Positions 56,072 to 64,000 of a DNA stretch of 64,000 nt are shown here, in pieces. Every line of letters starts with the position of its first letter. Position 1 is the first letter of the stretch. This DNA comes from Phycisphaerales bacterium (GTDB lineage Bacteria > Planctomycetota > Phycisphaerae > Phycisphaerales > UBA1924). Under the pieces are notes generated by a model. The model had not been told where the DNA came from and searched no databases. It worked only from the letters and a program-made list of their open reading frames with translations. Both the position numbers and the translations under genes were made by a program. Where the stretch lies: contig JADLFE010000050.1 in the NCBI GenBank assembly GCA_020845755.1, positions 16,743 to 80,742 of the forward strand. Direction: 5' to 3'.

Positions 56072-57625
56072 TCACGGGCGGTGTCGGGTGGCGAGGGACG
56101 CGATTGCGGCCAGCGCGATGGCGGCGAGGGTGATGGCGCCGCCGGCGATGCAGAGTTCTTCGTCGCGGGCGTAGTGGAGGAGCGCCAGCACGCGGCGGGG
56201 GAGCAGGTCGCCGGGGGGCATGAGGATCACGGCGGCCTCGATCTCATGGAGGGAGAGGGCGGCGGCGAGTGCGGCGGAGGCGATGAGCCAGCCGAGTTCG
56301 GGGCGGAGGGCGGCGGCGAGCCAGCCCCGCCCGTGGTCGGCGCCGTCGAGGAGTCGCATGGCGCGTGCGTCGCGCGGCTCGGCGCGGGCGATGAGGGCGC
56401 CCAGGGCCGCGGAGAAACCGCCGAAGCGAACGAGGTGGGCGATGGCCAGGAGGGCCATGTCGGTTGTGGCGCTGGTGGAGAGTCGGCCCCAGGACTGGGC
56501 GAGGGACGAGCCGACGAGCACGCCTGGCGTGAGCGAGGCGATGAGGAGGAGGCGGGTCGAGTGTGAGGCGAGCGTGCGGGCGGCGGGGGAATCGGAGGCG
56601 ATGGCGCGCCAGACGACGAGCGTGATGCACGCGGCGGCGACCGCGACGATGATCGAGAGTGCGGCGCTGGTAGCGAAGGCGTCGGAGGCGGATCGGAAGA
56701 AGGTCGCGATCGATGATGCACGCTGAATGTTGGTGATGAAGAGAACGAGCGGCGCGAGGACGGCGAGGAGGAGAAGGAGGATTGCCATGGTGCGCCCGAG
56801 CGGAGCGGGACGGGGCGTGACCTGCGGTGGCTGGGTGTCGGGCGTGAAGAGGCTGGCGGAGAGACACCAGCCGGCGAGGGTGGCGATGAGAAGCAGCGGC
56901 GCGGCGGCGCTCCAGACGCGCCAGGCCTGGTCGGGCCCGGCGAGGTCGAGGGCCTGCCAGACGTTGATGGCGTAGGTGCGGACCTGGGCGAGGTGGAGGG
57001 GGAGATTCGAGCCGAGCGTGAGCAGGGCGACGATGAGCGCCCCGAGGGCGAAGGGTCGGAGGGTGGCGCGTGCCAGGGCATGGGCGCGCGAGAGGCGCGA
57101 GGTTGATTCGAGGGTGAGGAGATCGAGGGTGGCGTCGTCGATGCGGCGGGCGGCGGGGGCGAGGATGAGGAGCGCGATTGGTGTGGACCAGAGGATGACG
57201 CCGAGGATGGCGAGTGATTGGCCGAGGATGAAGGGAAGGGAGGGCATCCCGCGTTGCACGAGATGCTCGATGAAGGAGCCGAGCGCGGTGCCGGGCGCGC
57301 GGAGGAGTCCCCAGCCGGCGTAGGCGAGGTAGGGGGGCATGGCGAGCGGGATGAGGGACCAGTGGAGGATGGGTCGGGCGCGGCAGAAGAAGGCGACGGG
57401 CCAGGCAAGGAGCGAGGAGATGAGGCCGACGAAGATCGCGATTGCGATGGTGCGTGCGAGTGTTTCGAGATCGAAGATGGTGGGGAGCGACGAGGCGTGG
57501 GGGCCGGGATCGCGCGTGAGTCCGGCCAGGCCGAGCGTGAGCGCGCGGGCGAGTGGGAAGACGACGAAGGTGAGGGTGAGGAGGAGCAGGAAGGCGGGGG
57601 CGATGTGGAAGCGGCGGGGATTCAC
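56072..57625 (-). CDS. Binding-protein-type ABC permease (FbpB/ThiP-like)
   Basis: 517-residue membrane protein with two fused six-helix halves, the layout of Fe(III)/thiamine importer permeases. The first half has FLLLLTLTFVVFPLARALTL, and EAA-loop-like segments occur in each half (HALARATLRPFALGALIVAL; RAMRLLDGADHGRGWLAAAL). GTG 57625 is chosen because its GTGA overlaps the stop of the upstream glycosyltransferase-like gene; a GTG six codons earlier is possible. No ATPase or binding protein is nearby, so partners must be encoded elsewhere. Substrate unknown. Confidence 0.8.
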   Translation of the reverse strand: MNPRRFHIAPAFLLLLTLTFVVFPLARALTLGLAGLTRDPGPHASSLPTIFDLETLARTIAIAIFVGLISSLLAWPVAFFCRARPILHWSLIPLAMPPYLAYAGWGLLRAPGTALGSFIEHLVQRGMPSLPFILGQSLAILGVILWSTPIALLILAPAARRIDDATLDLLTLESTSRLSRAHALARATLRPFALGALIVALLTLGSNLPLHLAQVRTYAINVWQALDLAGPDQAWRVWSAAAPLLLIATLAGWCLSASLFTPDTQPPQVTPRPAPLGRTMAILLLLLAVLAPLVLFITNIQRASSIATFFRSASDAFATSAALSIIVAVAAACITLVVWRAIASDSPAARTLASHSTRLLLIASLTPGVLVGSSLAQSWGRLSTSATTDMALLAIAHLVRFGGFSAALGALIARAEPRDARAMRLLDGADHGRGWLAAALRPELGWLIASAALAAALSLHEIEAAVILMPPGDLLPRRVLALLHYARDEELCIAGGAITLAAIALAAIASLATRHRP

Positions 57626-59424
57626 GAGCCGCCCGCTTTGCACGCATGGTGCCAGAGGGATCGGAGGGCGTGTTCGAAGCGGCGTGCGTGGGCAGCGGTG
57701 TCGCAGAGGGGCGAGGCGAGCAGTTCATTTCGGAGCGCGGCGCGGGTGCGTGAGAGGGCGGCGCGATCGGCGATGAGGCGAGCGGCGATTTCCGCGTATT
57801 CGTCGTCGGTGCGGGCGATCCACTCTGGGTGGTTGGCGGAGGTGAGGATGCTGGCGGCGGTGCGTTCGGCGTGGCGAGTGCCAAGGAGCGTGACGACGGG
57901 GACGCCCATGACGAGCGATTCGCAGGTCGTGGTTACGCCGTTGTATGGCATGGTGTCGAGTGCGAGCCAGAGGCGCTGGTAGATGGCGAGGTGCTCGGCG
58001 ATGGTGTGAGTCGGGCCAAGGAGGGTGAGTCGAGCGGGGTCGATGCCGCGGGAGTGGAATTGTCGTGTGATGTAGGTTCGGACGGATTCGTCGGCGAGGG
58101 CTTTGGCCTTGAGGACGAGCGAGGCATCTTTGATGCGGCGGAGAACGGCGGCCCAGGTGTCGAGGGTTCTGGGCGAGACCTTGGACAGCATGTTGAACGA
58201 GCCCAGGACCGGCGGGCCATCTGGGAGAGGTGAGACAACGGGGAGATCGGATGGCGGCGTGTAGGCGAGCATGCCGCCGGGCGGGGGGAGGCGTATGAGG
58301 CGCTCGGTGCAGAAGGAGTCGGCGTTCGTTGAGGGGGCGGTGGCGTCGTCGGGCGTTGGATCGGTGATGTGGTCGACGATGCGTGCGTCGATGGCGGAGA
58401 GGCCTGTGGTGTTGGGATATCCGAGGTAGGTGCATTGGACGGGCGCGGCGCGGAGGGCCATGGCGCGGAGGCGGTTTTTGTGGGTGAGTCCGGCGAGGTC
58501 GATGAGGATGTCGATGTTCCGAGTGCGGACGAGGCGGGCGAGGTCGGGATCGGAGAGTGCGGCGACGTTGTGGTGTTCGTCGCAGAGGGAGTGGAGGCGG
58601 GTGGTGGTGGAATCGGCGCTGCCGCCGGCGTCGAGGGCGATGACGCGGGCGTGGGAGCGGTCGAGGTGCTTGAGGAGGCCCTCGATGAAGAAGGCGACGG
58701 AGTGTTCGCGGAAGTCGGGGGAGAGGAAGGCGAGGTTCAGGACCTTGTCCGCGTCGCGTGCGGGCGGCGTGGGGCCGAGGGCGGCGCGGTCGGCGAGCGT
58801 CGAGGATTCGAGGGCGCGTGCGTAACGGACGTGGGCGTCGAGCGATTCGGCGCGATCGGCGTCGGCGTAGTTGAGCACGTCTGCGAGGGCGCGGTCGATC
58901 ATGGCGTCGTCTGGGCATTGGGCGCGGCGGGGGCGGAGGAGCGAGATCGCATCGGCGGCGCGGGCCATGTCGCAGAGGAGGAGCGAGGCGTTGGTGAGTG
59001 CTTCGGAGAGATCGGGGCGGAGGGGGATCGCCTGTTCGAGGAGCGTGAGGGCCTGGCTCAAGGCGTGACGCTTGATGAGGGCCATCGCGAGGAGATTTCG
59101 GGCGGCGTATTCGTTTGGATTGATGCGGATGGCGTCGCGGAGCACAGGCTCGGCACGATCGGCGAGGTCGAAGTTGAGCAGAGTCTCGGCGAGGACGGTG
59201 TGATAGACCGAGCGTGAGGGGTCGAGCGTGACGGCGCGCTGGCAGAAGTGGATCGCGCGATCGGCCTGTCCGAGGTCGCGCAGCACGGCGCCCATGAGCG
59301 CGGCGAGGTCGGCGTCCTTGGGTGAGCGTTGGATCGCGCTGCGCAGCGAGACTTCGGCCTGGGCGAACTGTCCCCGCTCATAAAGGCGGAACGCGGCTTG
59401 GTAGGCGGGCGAAGTGGTTGACAC
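57622..59424 (-). CDS. TPR / O-GlcNAc transferase-like glycosyltransferase
   Basis: 600-residue protein. The N-terminal ~190 residues are five or so TPR repeats (e.g. AEVSLRSAIQRSPKDADLAA, AEPVLRDAIRINPNEYAARN). The C-terminal part matches the GT41 (OGT/SPINDLY) catalytic domain: FLSPDFREHSVAFF, PVQCTYLGYPNTTGLSAIDA and LALDTMPYNGVTTTCESLVM followed by GVPVVTLLGTRHAERTAASI, where UDP-sugar binding residues lie in relatives. Starts at GTG 59424, 6 bp after the dxr stop. Probably a cytoplasmic protein O-glycosyltransferase; the donor sugar and targets are unknown. Confidence 0.85.
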   Translation of the reverse strand: MSTTSPAYQAAFRLYERGQFAQAEVSLRSAIQRSPKDADLAALMGAVLRDLGQADRAIHFCQRAVTLDPSRSVYHTVLAETLLNFDLADRAEPVLRDAIRINPNEYAARNLLAMALIKRHALSQALTLLEQAIPLRPDLSEALTNASLLLCDMARAADAISLLRPRRAQCPDDAMIDRALADVLNYADADRAESLDAHVRYARALESSTLADRAALGPTPPARDADKVLNLAFLSPDFREHSVAFFIEGLLKHLDRSHARVIALDAGGSADSTTTRLHSLCDEHHNVAALSDPDLARLVRTRNIDILIDLAGLTHKNRLRAMALRAAPVQCTYLGYPNTTGLSAIDARIVDHITDPTPDDATAPSTNADSFCTERLIRLPPPGGMLAYTPPSDLPVVSPLPDGPPVLGSFNMLSKVSPRTLDTWAAVLRRIKDASLVLKAKALADESVRTYITRQFHSRGIDPARLTLLGPTHTIAEHLAIYQRLWLALDTMPYNGVTTTCESLVMGVPVVTLLGTRHAERTAASILTSANHPEWIARTDDEYAEIAARLIADRAALSRTRAALRNELLASPLCDTAAHARRFEHALRSLWHHACKAGGS

Positions 59425-59430
59425 GCGGAA

Positions 59431-60633
59431 CTAGCGTACACCGACGGGCGCGACCGCGGCGCGGCGGCGGACCAGGTCGCGGGCGAGCGATTCGGCCTCG
59501 GCAAGGTCGGAAAGGTCGCGGAGCGGCCCGATCGGGAGTGTTTCCAGGGCTTCCCTCGCCAGCTCCGCGATGCAGTGGAAGGGGAGATTGCGATCCGGAT
59601 CGAGGAACGCGGCGACGCCCTCTTCGTTGGCGGCGTTGAGGATCGCGCCGGAGGATTGGCCGAGACGCATGACGTGGTCGGCGAGCGAGAGCGCGGGAAA
59701 CTTCGCGGGATCGGGCGTTTCGAATTCGAGGCGTGAGAGCGAGGCGAGGTCAAGGCGAGGTGCGGCGCCGGAGGAGCGGCGTGGGAAGGAGAGGGCGGCC
59801 TGGATGGGCGTGCGCATGTCGGGTGTGGCGAGTTGGGCCAGCACGCTGGCGTCGGTGAGCTCCACGATCGCGTGAACGATGGACTGCGGGTGGATGATCG
59901 CCGCGAGTTTTTCCGGGGGCAGCTCGAAGAGCCAGTGTGCTTCGATGAGTTCGAGGGCCTTGTTCATGAGGGAGGCGGAGTCGATGGTGACTTTCGCGCC
60001 CATGGACCAGGTGGGGTGGCGGAGGGCTTGCTCGCGGGTGGCGTGGCGGATCTGTTCGATGGACCAGGTGCGGAACGGGCCACCGGAGGCGGTGAGCGTG
60101 ACGCGGCGGACGGAATCGGGAGCCTTGAGGGGCGGCGCGAGGGGCGCGGGATTGATGCCCATGAGCGCCTGCCACACGCCGGAGTGCTCGCTATCGACGG
60201 GGAGGAGTCGCGCCCCGGAGCGGACGGCGGCGGGGATGACCAGCGCGCCGGCGGCGACGAGAGTTTCCTTGTTGGCGAGCGCGACATCGCGACCGAGTTG
60301 GACGGCGGCGAGGGTGGCGGGCAGGCCGGCCGAGCCGACAATGGCGGCCATGACGATGTCGCAATCGACTGCATGTATGAGGTCGAGGGCGGCGGTGGGG
60401 CCCTTGAAGGTGGCGGGGGAATCGGGGCGCGAGCAGGCGGTGGTGGGGCAGTTGAAGCGGCTCGCCTGCTGGGCGAGGAGGTTGCAGTTATGCCCGGCGG
60501 CCAGGCCGACGACGTCGAAGCGATCGGGGTACTGGCCCTGCGAGTGGAGGTGGTTGAGGTGCGCGACGACATCGAGGGTGCTCGTGCCGATCGAGCCGGT
60601 GGAGCCGAGGATGATGATGCGGCGGGGAGTCAT
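59431..60633 (-). CDS. dxr: 1-deoxy-D-xylulose 5-phosphate reductoisomerase
   Basis: MEP-pathway enzyme that makes 2-C-methyl-D-erythritol 4-phosphate with NADPH; 400 residues, as usual (E. coli 398). Motifs are the NADPH loop LGSTGSIGTSTLDV, LANKETLVAAG, the metal/substrate site PVDSEHSGVWQAL, TASGGPFR, HPTWSMGAKVTIDSASLMNK and the C-terminal ILNAANEEGVAAFL. Start ATG 60633. It precedes the OGT-like gene by 6 bp on the same strand and follows RNase E after ~150 bp. Confidence 0.96.
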   Translation of the reverse strand: MTPRRIIILGSTGSIGTSTLDVVAHLNHLHSQGQYPDRFDVVGLAAGHNCNLLAQQASRFNCPTTACSRPDSPATFKGPTAALDLIHAVDCDIVMAAIVGSAGLPATLAAVQLGRDVALANKETLVAAGALVIPAAVRSGARLLPVDSEHSGVWQALMGINPAPLAPPLKAPDSVRRVTLTASGGPFRTWSIEQIRHATREQALRHPTWSMGAKVTIDSASLMNKALELIEAHWLFELPPEKLAAIIHPQSIVHAIVELTDASVLAQLATPDMRTPIQAALSFPRRSSGAAPRLDLASLSRLEFETPDPAKFPALSLADHVMRLGQSSGAILNAANEEGVAAFLDPDRNLPFHCIAELAREALETLPIGPLRDLSDLAEAESLARDLVRRRAAVAPVGVR

Positions 60634-60780
60634 AAACAGGCACGAGGCACAGGGTACTTGGCACGAGTGGAAGAGACGGAGAGGCGGAGTGAAGAACGAT
60701 CAGGGAATCTCGGGAGTACACAGTGTTCGAAGGCTGATGAATCGCGAGACCCTGGACCATTTTGCCACTCGCCCTCCAAC

Positions 60781-63636
60781 TCATTCGGGCTTGGGGCGTT
60801 TGTTGAGTTCACTGGGGGAGAGTTTGCGTTTGAAGCCGTAGAGGCGTCGGGGCTGGGCGGCGGGCGTGGGCTGGGGCTCCGGCGCGGGCGGCGACGGCGG
60901 CTGGGCGGCGGGTGTTTCGCGCGGCTGCTGGGCGCGGGGCTCACGAGATTCACGTGGCTGGCGCTGTCCGTCACGACGTCCGTCACGATGACCATCACGG
61001 TGCCCGCCCTGGCGGCGGATGTCGGAATCGGGCTGGCTGCGTGATTGGTTGCGTTCGCCGTCGGAGACGGCGGGCTGGCCATCGGGGCGGTTTTCGCCGC
61101 CGCGCCCGCGACCGCCGCGGCGACGGCGCCGACGCCGGCGTTTGCCGCCTTCGCCCGGTTGGTCACCCGGCTGGTCGCCCTGTTGCTCGGAGGTCTGAGC
61201 ATCCGGAGCCTGTGAGTCGTCGCCGGCGTCGCGTCCGTCGTCGGTGTCGGCGGGGGAATCGCCGGCGGAGTCCATGCCGGCATCGGGGCCTTCTGTGTGC
61301 TGAATGCCACGCACGGCGTCGTGTGAGTCGGGGCGTGATTCGGCGCGGTCGTCGGTGGACTCGTCGCGCTGGTCGGCGATTCCGTCGGGGTTGATGGCGC
61401 CCTGGTCGCCCTGGCGATTGCGGTTTCGTCCGCGTCCGCCGCGGCGGCGTCGACGGCGACGACGCCCGCCCTCGCCCGTCTGGCCATCGGGGCCGGGTCC
61501 GCCCTGGGCCTGGTGATCTGTCGGCGTATCGATGCTGGAATCACCGGAGGAATCGGGTGAGCCCGCGTCGATGATGGCGTGTGAGGCGGTCGATTCGTCG
61601 TCGTAATCACCGGCGGCGGGCACGGGGCGGACGCGTGTGGGCGCGACGCCCGCGATGACGCGTGGTTCCTCGTCGGGGCGGGGCAGTCGTGCGGGGCGCG
61701 GTGCGTCGATGGGACCGGCGTCGTCACCGGGCGATGCCGTGCGATCTCGTCCGTCGCGACGCTGATCGCGTTGGTCACGCTGGTCGCGTCGTGGATCGCG
61801 GCCCTGATCTCGGGGTTGTTCACTTTCGCCGGCACGTCCACGCCCACGTCCACCGCGACGGCGACGGCGTTTGCGCCCGCCGCGGTCCTGTTGGTCGTCA
61901 TCGCCCGCGAGGACGGGGCGATCGTCACCCTCTTCGACGGGGACATCGGGGAGGTCCATCTCGATGGGGTGGGTGGGCTCGCCGGGTTCGACGACTTCTT
62001 CGGCGTCGGGCTCGATGCCGGTGGGGATTTCGTCGGCCCATTCGCTGCCGTCGTGCATCTGCCAGGCCTTGAGGTCCTTGGGTTTCTTGTGGTGCTGCAC
62101 GGCGGCGAGATCGATGTCGGCTCCGGCGGCGTCGTAGGCATAGAACGAGACGCGATCGACGGGGACGGACTCGCTGACGCGGACGTCGACGTGCTTGCCG
62201 CTGGAGCGTTCGATGCGTCCGAGCAATTGGCGTCGTGAGGAGAGGAGTTCGCCGGCGACGCGCGGTGCGACGGCGATCTCGACCTTGGAGACGCGGTCGA
62301 TGTCGAGAACGGCGGCGAGTTCGCGGAGGGCGTCGGAGGCGACGGAATCGGGTCGCTGGACCAGGCCGCGACCTCGGCAGGTGGGGCAGTCGACGAAGTG
62401 GACGGACTCGTGGCTGCCGCGCATGCGTTGGCGGGTCATTTCGAGGATGCCGAAGGGGGAGATGTTGGCGGTGGTGGTGCGGGCCTTGTCTCGTTTGAGG
62501 CGTTCCTTGAAGCGGGTTTCGATCTCACGGCGTTTGGCGAGGGAGCGCATGTCGATGAGGTCGTTGACGACGATGCCGCCCAGGTCGCGGAGGCGGAGTT
62601 GGCGGCAGATTTCGTCGACGGCCTCGAGGTTGGTGCGGTAGGCGTTTTCCTCTGCGTCGCGTGATTCGCGCGACTTGCCGGAGTTGACATCGATGGCGAC
62701 GAGTGCCTCGGTCTGGTCGATGACGAGGCGTCCGCCGGAGGGGAGCGGGACCTCGCGGGCGTGGATGAGGGCGATCTGCGGCTCGACGCCGAAGGCGTGG
62801 AAGATGGGCGTCTTGCCGGGGTAGTGGAGGAGTTTGGTTGTGGAGCGTGGCGAGACGATCTTCATGAATCGGCTGGCGCGTTCGAGGGCGACCTCGTGGT
62901 CGATCACGACCTCGTTGGTCTCGCCGGTGAGGAGATCGCGGAGGGCGCGGACGAGGAGGTCGCTCTCGGAATAGAGGAGGCGTGGCTTGCTGCCCGAGTC
63001 GCGTCGGCGCTCCATGTCTTTCCACAGGCGCTGGAGGTAGGCCAGGTCGCGTTTGAGTTCGAGTTTGGTGCGGTCCATGCCCGCGGTGCGGAGGATGAAG
63101 CCGAAGCCTTCGGGGAGGTCGAGTTGATCGAGGATCTGGCGCATCTTGGCGCGCTGCTCTTCGTCCTCGACCTTTCGAGAGACGCCGACTTTGTCCATCT
63201 GGGGCATCATGACGAGGTAGCGCCCGGGGATGGAGAGGTAACTGGTGAGGGTGGGTCCCTTGGTGCCGACGCCTTCCTTGAGGACTTGGACGGTGATTTC
63301 CTGGCCGCGTTTGAGGCAGTGCTGGATGGGCGGGCGTTCGCGGCGGGGTGTCTTGTGCCCGACGCGTTCGGTGGTTTCTTCGACGTCCTCGCCGGGGAAA
63401 TAGCGGGGGTGGAGGTCGGAGTAGTGGAGGAAGCCATTCTCGCCGACGCCGAAGTCGATGAAGGCGGCCTGGATGGAGGCCTCGACGTTGGTGACTTTTC
63501 CGACGTAGATGTTGCCGACGCGGGAAGCGCTGGCGAAGCGTTCTGCGTGGAGTTCTTCGAGTTTTCCGTCCTCGACGATGGCGACACGGCACTCATCGCC
63601 GGGGACGTAGTTGATGATCATCTGGTTGTTTGACAT
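60781..63636 (-). CDS. rne: RNase E/G-family endoribonuclease with long Arg-rich tail
   Basis: 951-residue RNase E/G-type enzyme for mRNA decay and rRNA processing. The N-terminal S1 region has SRVGNIYVGKVTNVEASIQA and AAFIDFGVGENGFL. Catalytic Asp316 (AIDVNSG) and Asp359 (VVNDLIDM) keep the 43-residue spacing of E. coli Asp303/Asp346, and Cys417/Cys420 (CPTCRGRG) match the Zn-link. After ~550 comes a ~400-residue low-complexity tail rich in Arg, Gly, Asp and Gln. It has three tracts of five to eight Arg, each followed by GGRGR. ATG 63636 has AGGAA 7 bases upstream; the open frame before it is noise. Confidence 0.92.
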   Translation of the reverse strand: MSNNQMIINYVPGDECRVAIVEDGKLEELHAERFASASRVGNIYVGKVTNVEASIQAAFIDFGVGENGFLHYSDLHPRYFPGEDVEETTERVGHKTPRRERPPIQHCLKRGQEITVQVLKEGVGTKGPTLTSYLSIPGRYLVMMPQMDKVGVSRKVEDEEQRAKMRQILDQLDLPEGFGFILRTAGMDRTKLELKRDLAYLQRLWKDMERRRDSGSKPRLLYSESDLLVRALRDLLTGETNEVVIDHEVALERASRFMKIVSPRSTTKLLHYPGKTPIFHAFGVEPQIALIHAREVPLPSGGRLVIDQTEALVAIDVNSGKSRESRDAEENAYRTNLEAVDEICRQLRLRDLGGIVVNDLIDMRSLAKRREIETRFKERLKRDKARTTTANISPFGILEMTRQRMRGSHESVHFVDCPTCRGRGLVQRPDSVASDALRELAAVLDIDRVSKVEIAVAPRVAGELLSSRRQLLGRIERSSGKHVDVRVSESVPVDRVSFYAYDAAGADIDLAAVQHHKKPKDLKAWQMHDGSEWADEIPTGIEPDAEEVVEPGEPTHPIEMDLPDVPVEEGDDRPVLAGDDDQQDRGGRKRRRRRGGRGRGRAGESEQPRDQGRDPRRDQRDQRDQRRDGRDRTASPGDDAGPIDAPRPARLPRPDEEPRVIAGVAPTRVRPVPAAGDYDDESTASHAIIDAGSPDSSGDSSIDTPTDHQAQGGPGPDGQTGEGGRRRRRRRRGGRGRNRNRQGDQGAINPDGIADQRDESTDDRAESRPDSHDAVRGIQHTEGPDAGMDSAGDSPADTDDGRDAGDDSQAPDAQTSEQQGDQPGDQPGEGGKRRRRRRRRGGRGRGGENRPDGQPAVSDGERNQSRSQPDSDIRRQGGHRDGHRDGRRDGQRQPRESREPRAQQPRETPAAQPPSPPAPEPQPTPAAQPRRLYGFKRKLSPSELNKRPKPE

Positions 63637-64000
63637 GGAGCGTTCCTCGCGGTCTTTCGTTTCCGCGCGGACGCGAACTTCTACGTGGTGAGGAGCGCCG
63701 GCGTTCAGGAGTAGACGAGCGTCGCGCCACGCGCGGGGCGCGAGTGCGGGGTCGTGGGAATCCGGATGCGTCGGGGCGTGGTCACAGGGATCACGAAGAA
63801 GAAGAGCGTCCGCGTGCGGCGGATCACGTGCGCCGAGGTTCGCTCCCGGCGCTCCCTGCAAGCCCACGCGGTTCGCGGGGCTCGGGGCGGCCAACGGGGC
63901 GGACCATTCGGCGGCGGGCGCTCAACCCGGTTCGGGTGAGGCCCGGCGATTCGCCGCGGTTCCTTCGCCAGTGCTCATTCGGCGGTACGCCCGTCGAACG
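63637..64000. other. Region upstream of RNase E to window end
   Basis: About 360 bp with no recognisable gene. A 61-codon plus-strand frame (63754-63939) is Arg/Gly-rich and looks spurious. The RNase E promoter and 5' leader should lie here. No motif stands out. Confidence 0.4.

Noticed and set aside
55647..56075. 143-codon extension of the NHL lipoprotein
   Set aside because: It contains the 46-bp repeats and non-coding composition; the lipoprotein signal begins at 55646.
63637..63894. N-terminal extension of RNase E
   Set aside because: The Pro/Ala/His-rich sequence has no similarity to RNase E; ATG 63636 has a ribosome-binding site and the conserved start.
63754..63939. Small plus-strand frame near the window end
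   Set aside because: It is Arg/Gly-rich with no ribosome-binding site or recognisable motif.

Overview
The window looks like chromosomal DNA of a very GC-rich planctomycete, probably of the Phycisphaerae lineage. The case rests on several features together: a Tat-exported Gfo/Idh/MocA oxidoreductase, a MoxR/DUF58/von Willebrand (Bat-type) gene cluster with small lipoproteins, an NHL-repeat lipoprotein, a TPR/O-GlcNAc-transferase-like protein, an RNase E with a huge arginine-rich tail, and frequent GTG starts. This assignment is inference from gene content. No rRNA is present to confirm it.

Layout. 1-7546 (+): potassium-uptake operon kdpA (3' part only), kdpB, kdpC, kdpD, kdpE, with overlapping or nearly overlapping genes. 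7547-8442: decayed fragments, including a nuclease-toxin C-terminus and a possible YigZ/IMPACT C-terminal domain. 8443-9822 (-): Tat-exported oxidoreductase. 10454-13213 (+): hybrid histidine kinase. 13253-17893 (-): two-gene RND efflux pump (adaptor, then permease). 18371-20965: rsmA (16S rRNA dimethyltransferase), a phosphotransferase and a small unknown gene. 21171-21261: tRNA-Ser(GCT). 21619-24156 (+): RhaT-type sugar transporter followed by an arabinose/fucose-isomerase-like enzyme whose only sensible start is ATC. 24471-32760 (+): a heavy-metal (Cu/Ag-type) export operon: small cysteine-rich secreted protein, outer-membrane factor, adaptor carrying a heavy-metal-binding domain and a DUF3347 tail, CusA-like pump, and a secreted protein built of three YHS/TRASH-like repeats. 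32902-40187: GH38-like secreted glycosidase, a methyltransferase and a 949-residue secreted protein of unknown function.

40293-55646 is one long minus-strand block. In transcription order it runs: NHL lipoprotein, large VWA/amidotransferase-like membrane protein, MoxR ATPase, GxxExxY protein, small lipoprotein, DUF58 protein, second small lipoprotein, BatA-like VWA protein, membrane protein, ABC ATPase, ABC permease. Most neighbours overlap by 4 bp (GTGA) or lie within a few tens of bp, so co-expression is likely. The GxxExxY gene breaks this pattern. It is flanked by inverted copies of a ~10-bp tandem repeat and looks like an inserted cassette. 56072-63636 (-): RNase E/G, dxr, OGT-like glycosyltransferase and an orphan binding-protein-type ABC permease.

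Most unusual items: the GxxExxY cassette inside the Bat-type operon, the ATC-start isomerase, the triplicated YHS protein beside the metal pump, the gene graveyard after kdpE, and several families of short degenerate repeats confined to intergenic gaps.
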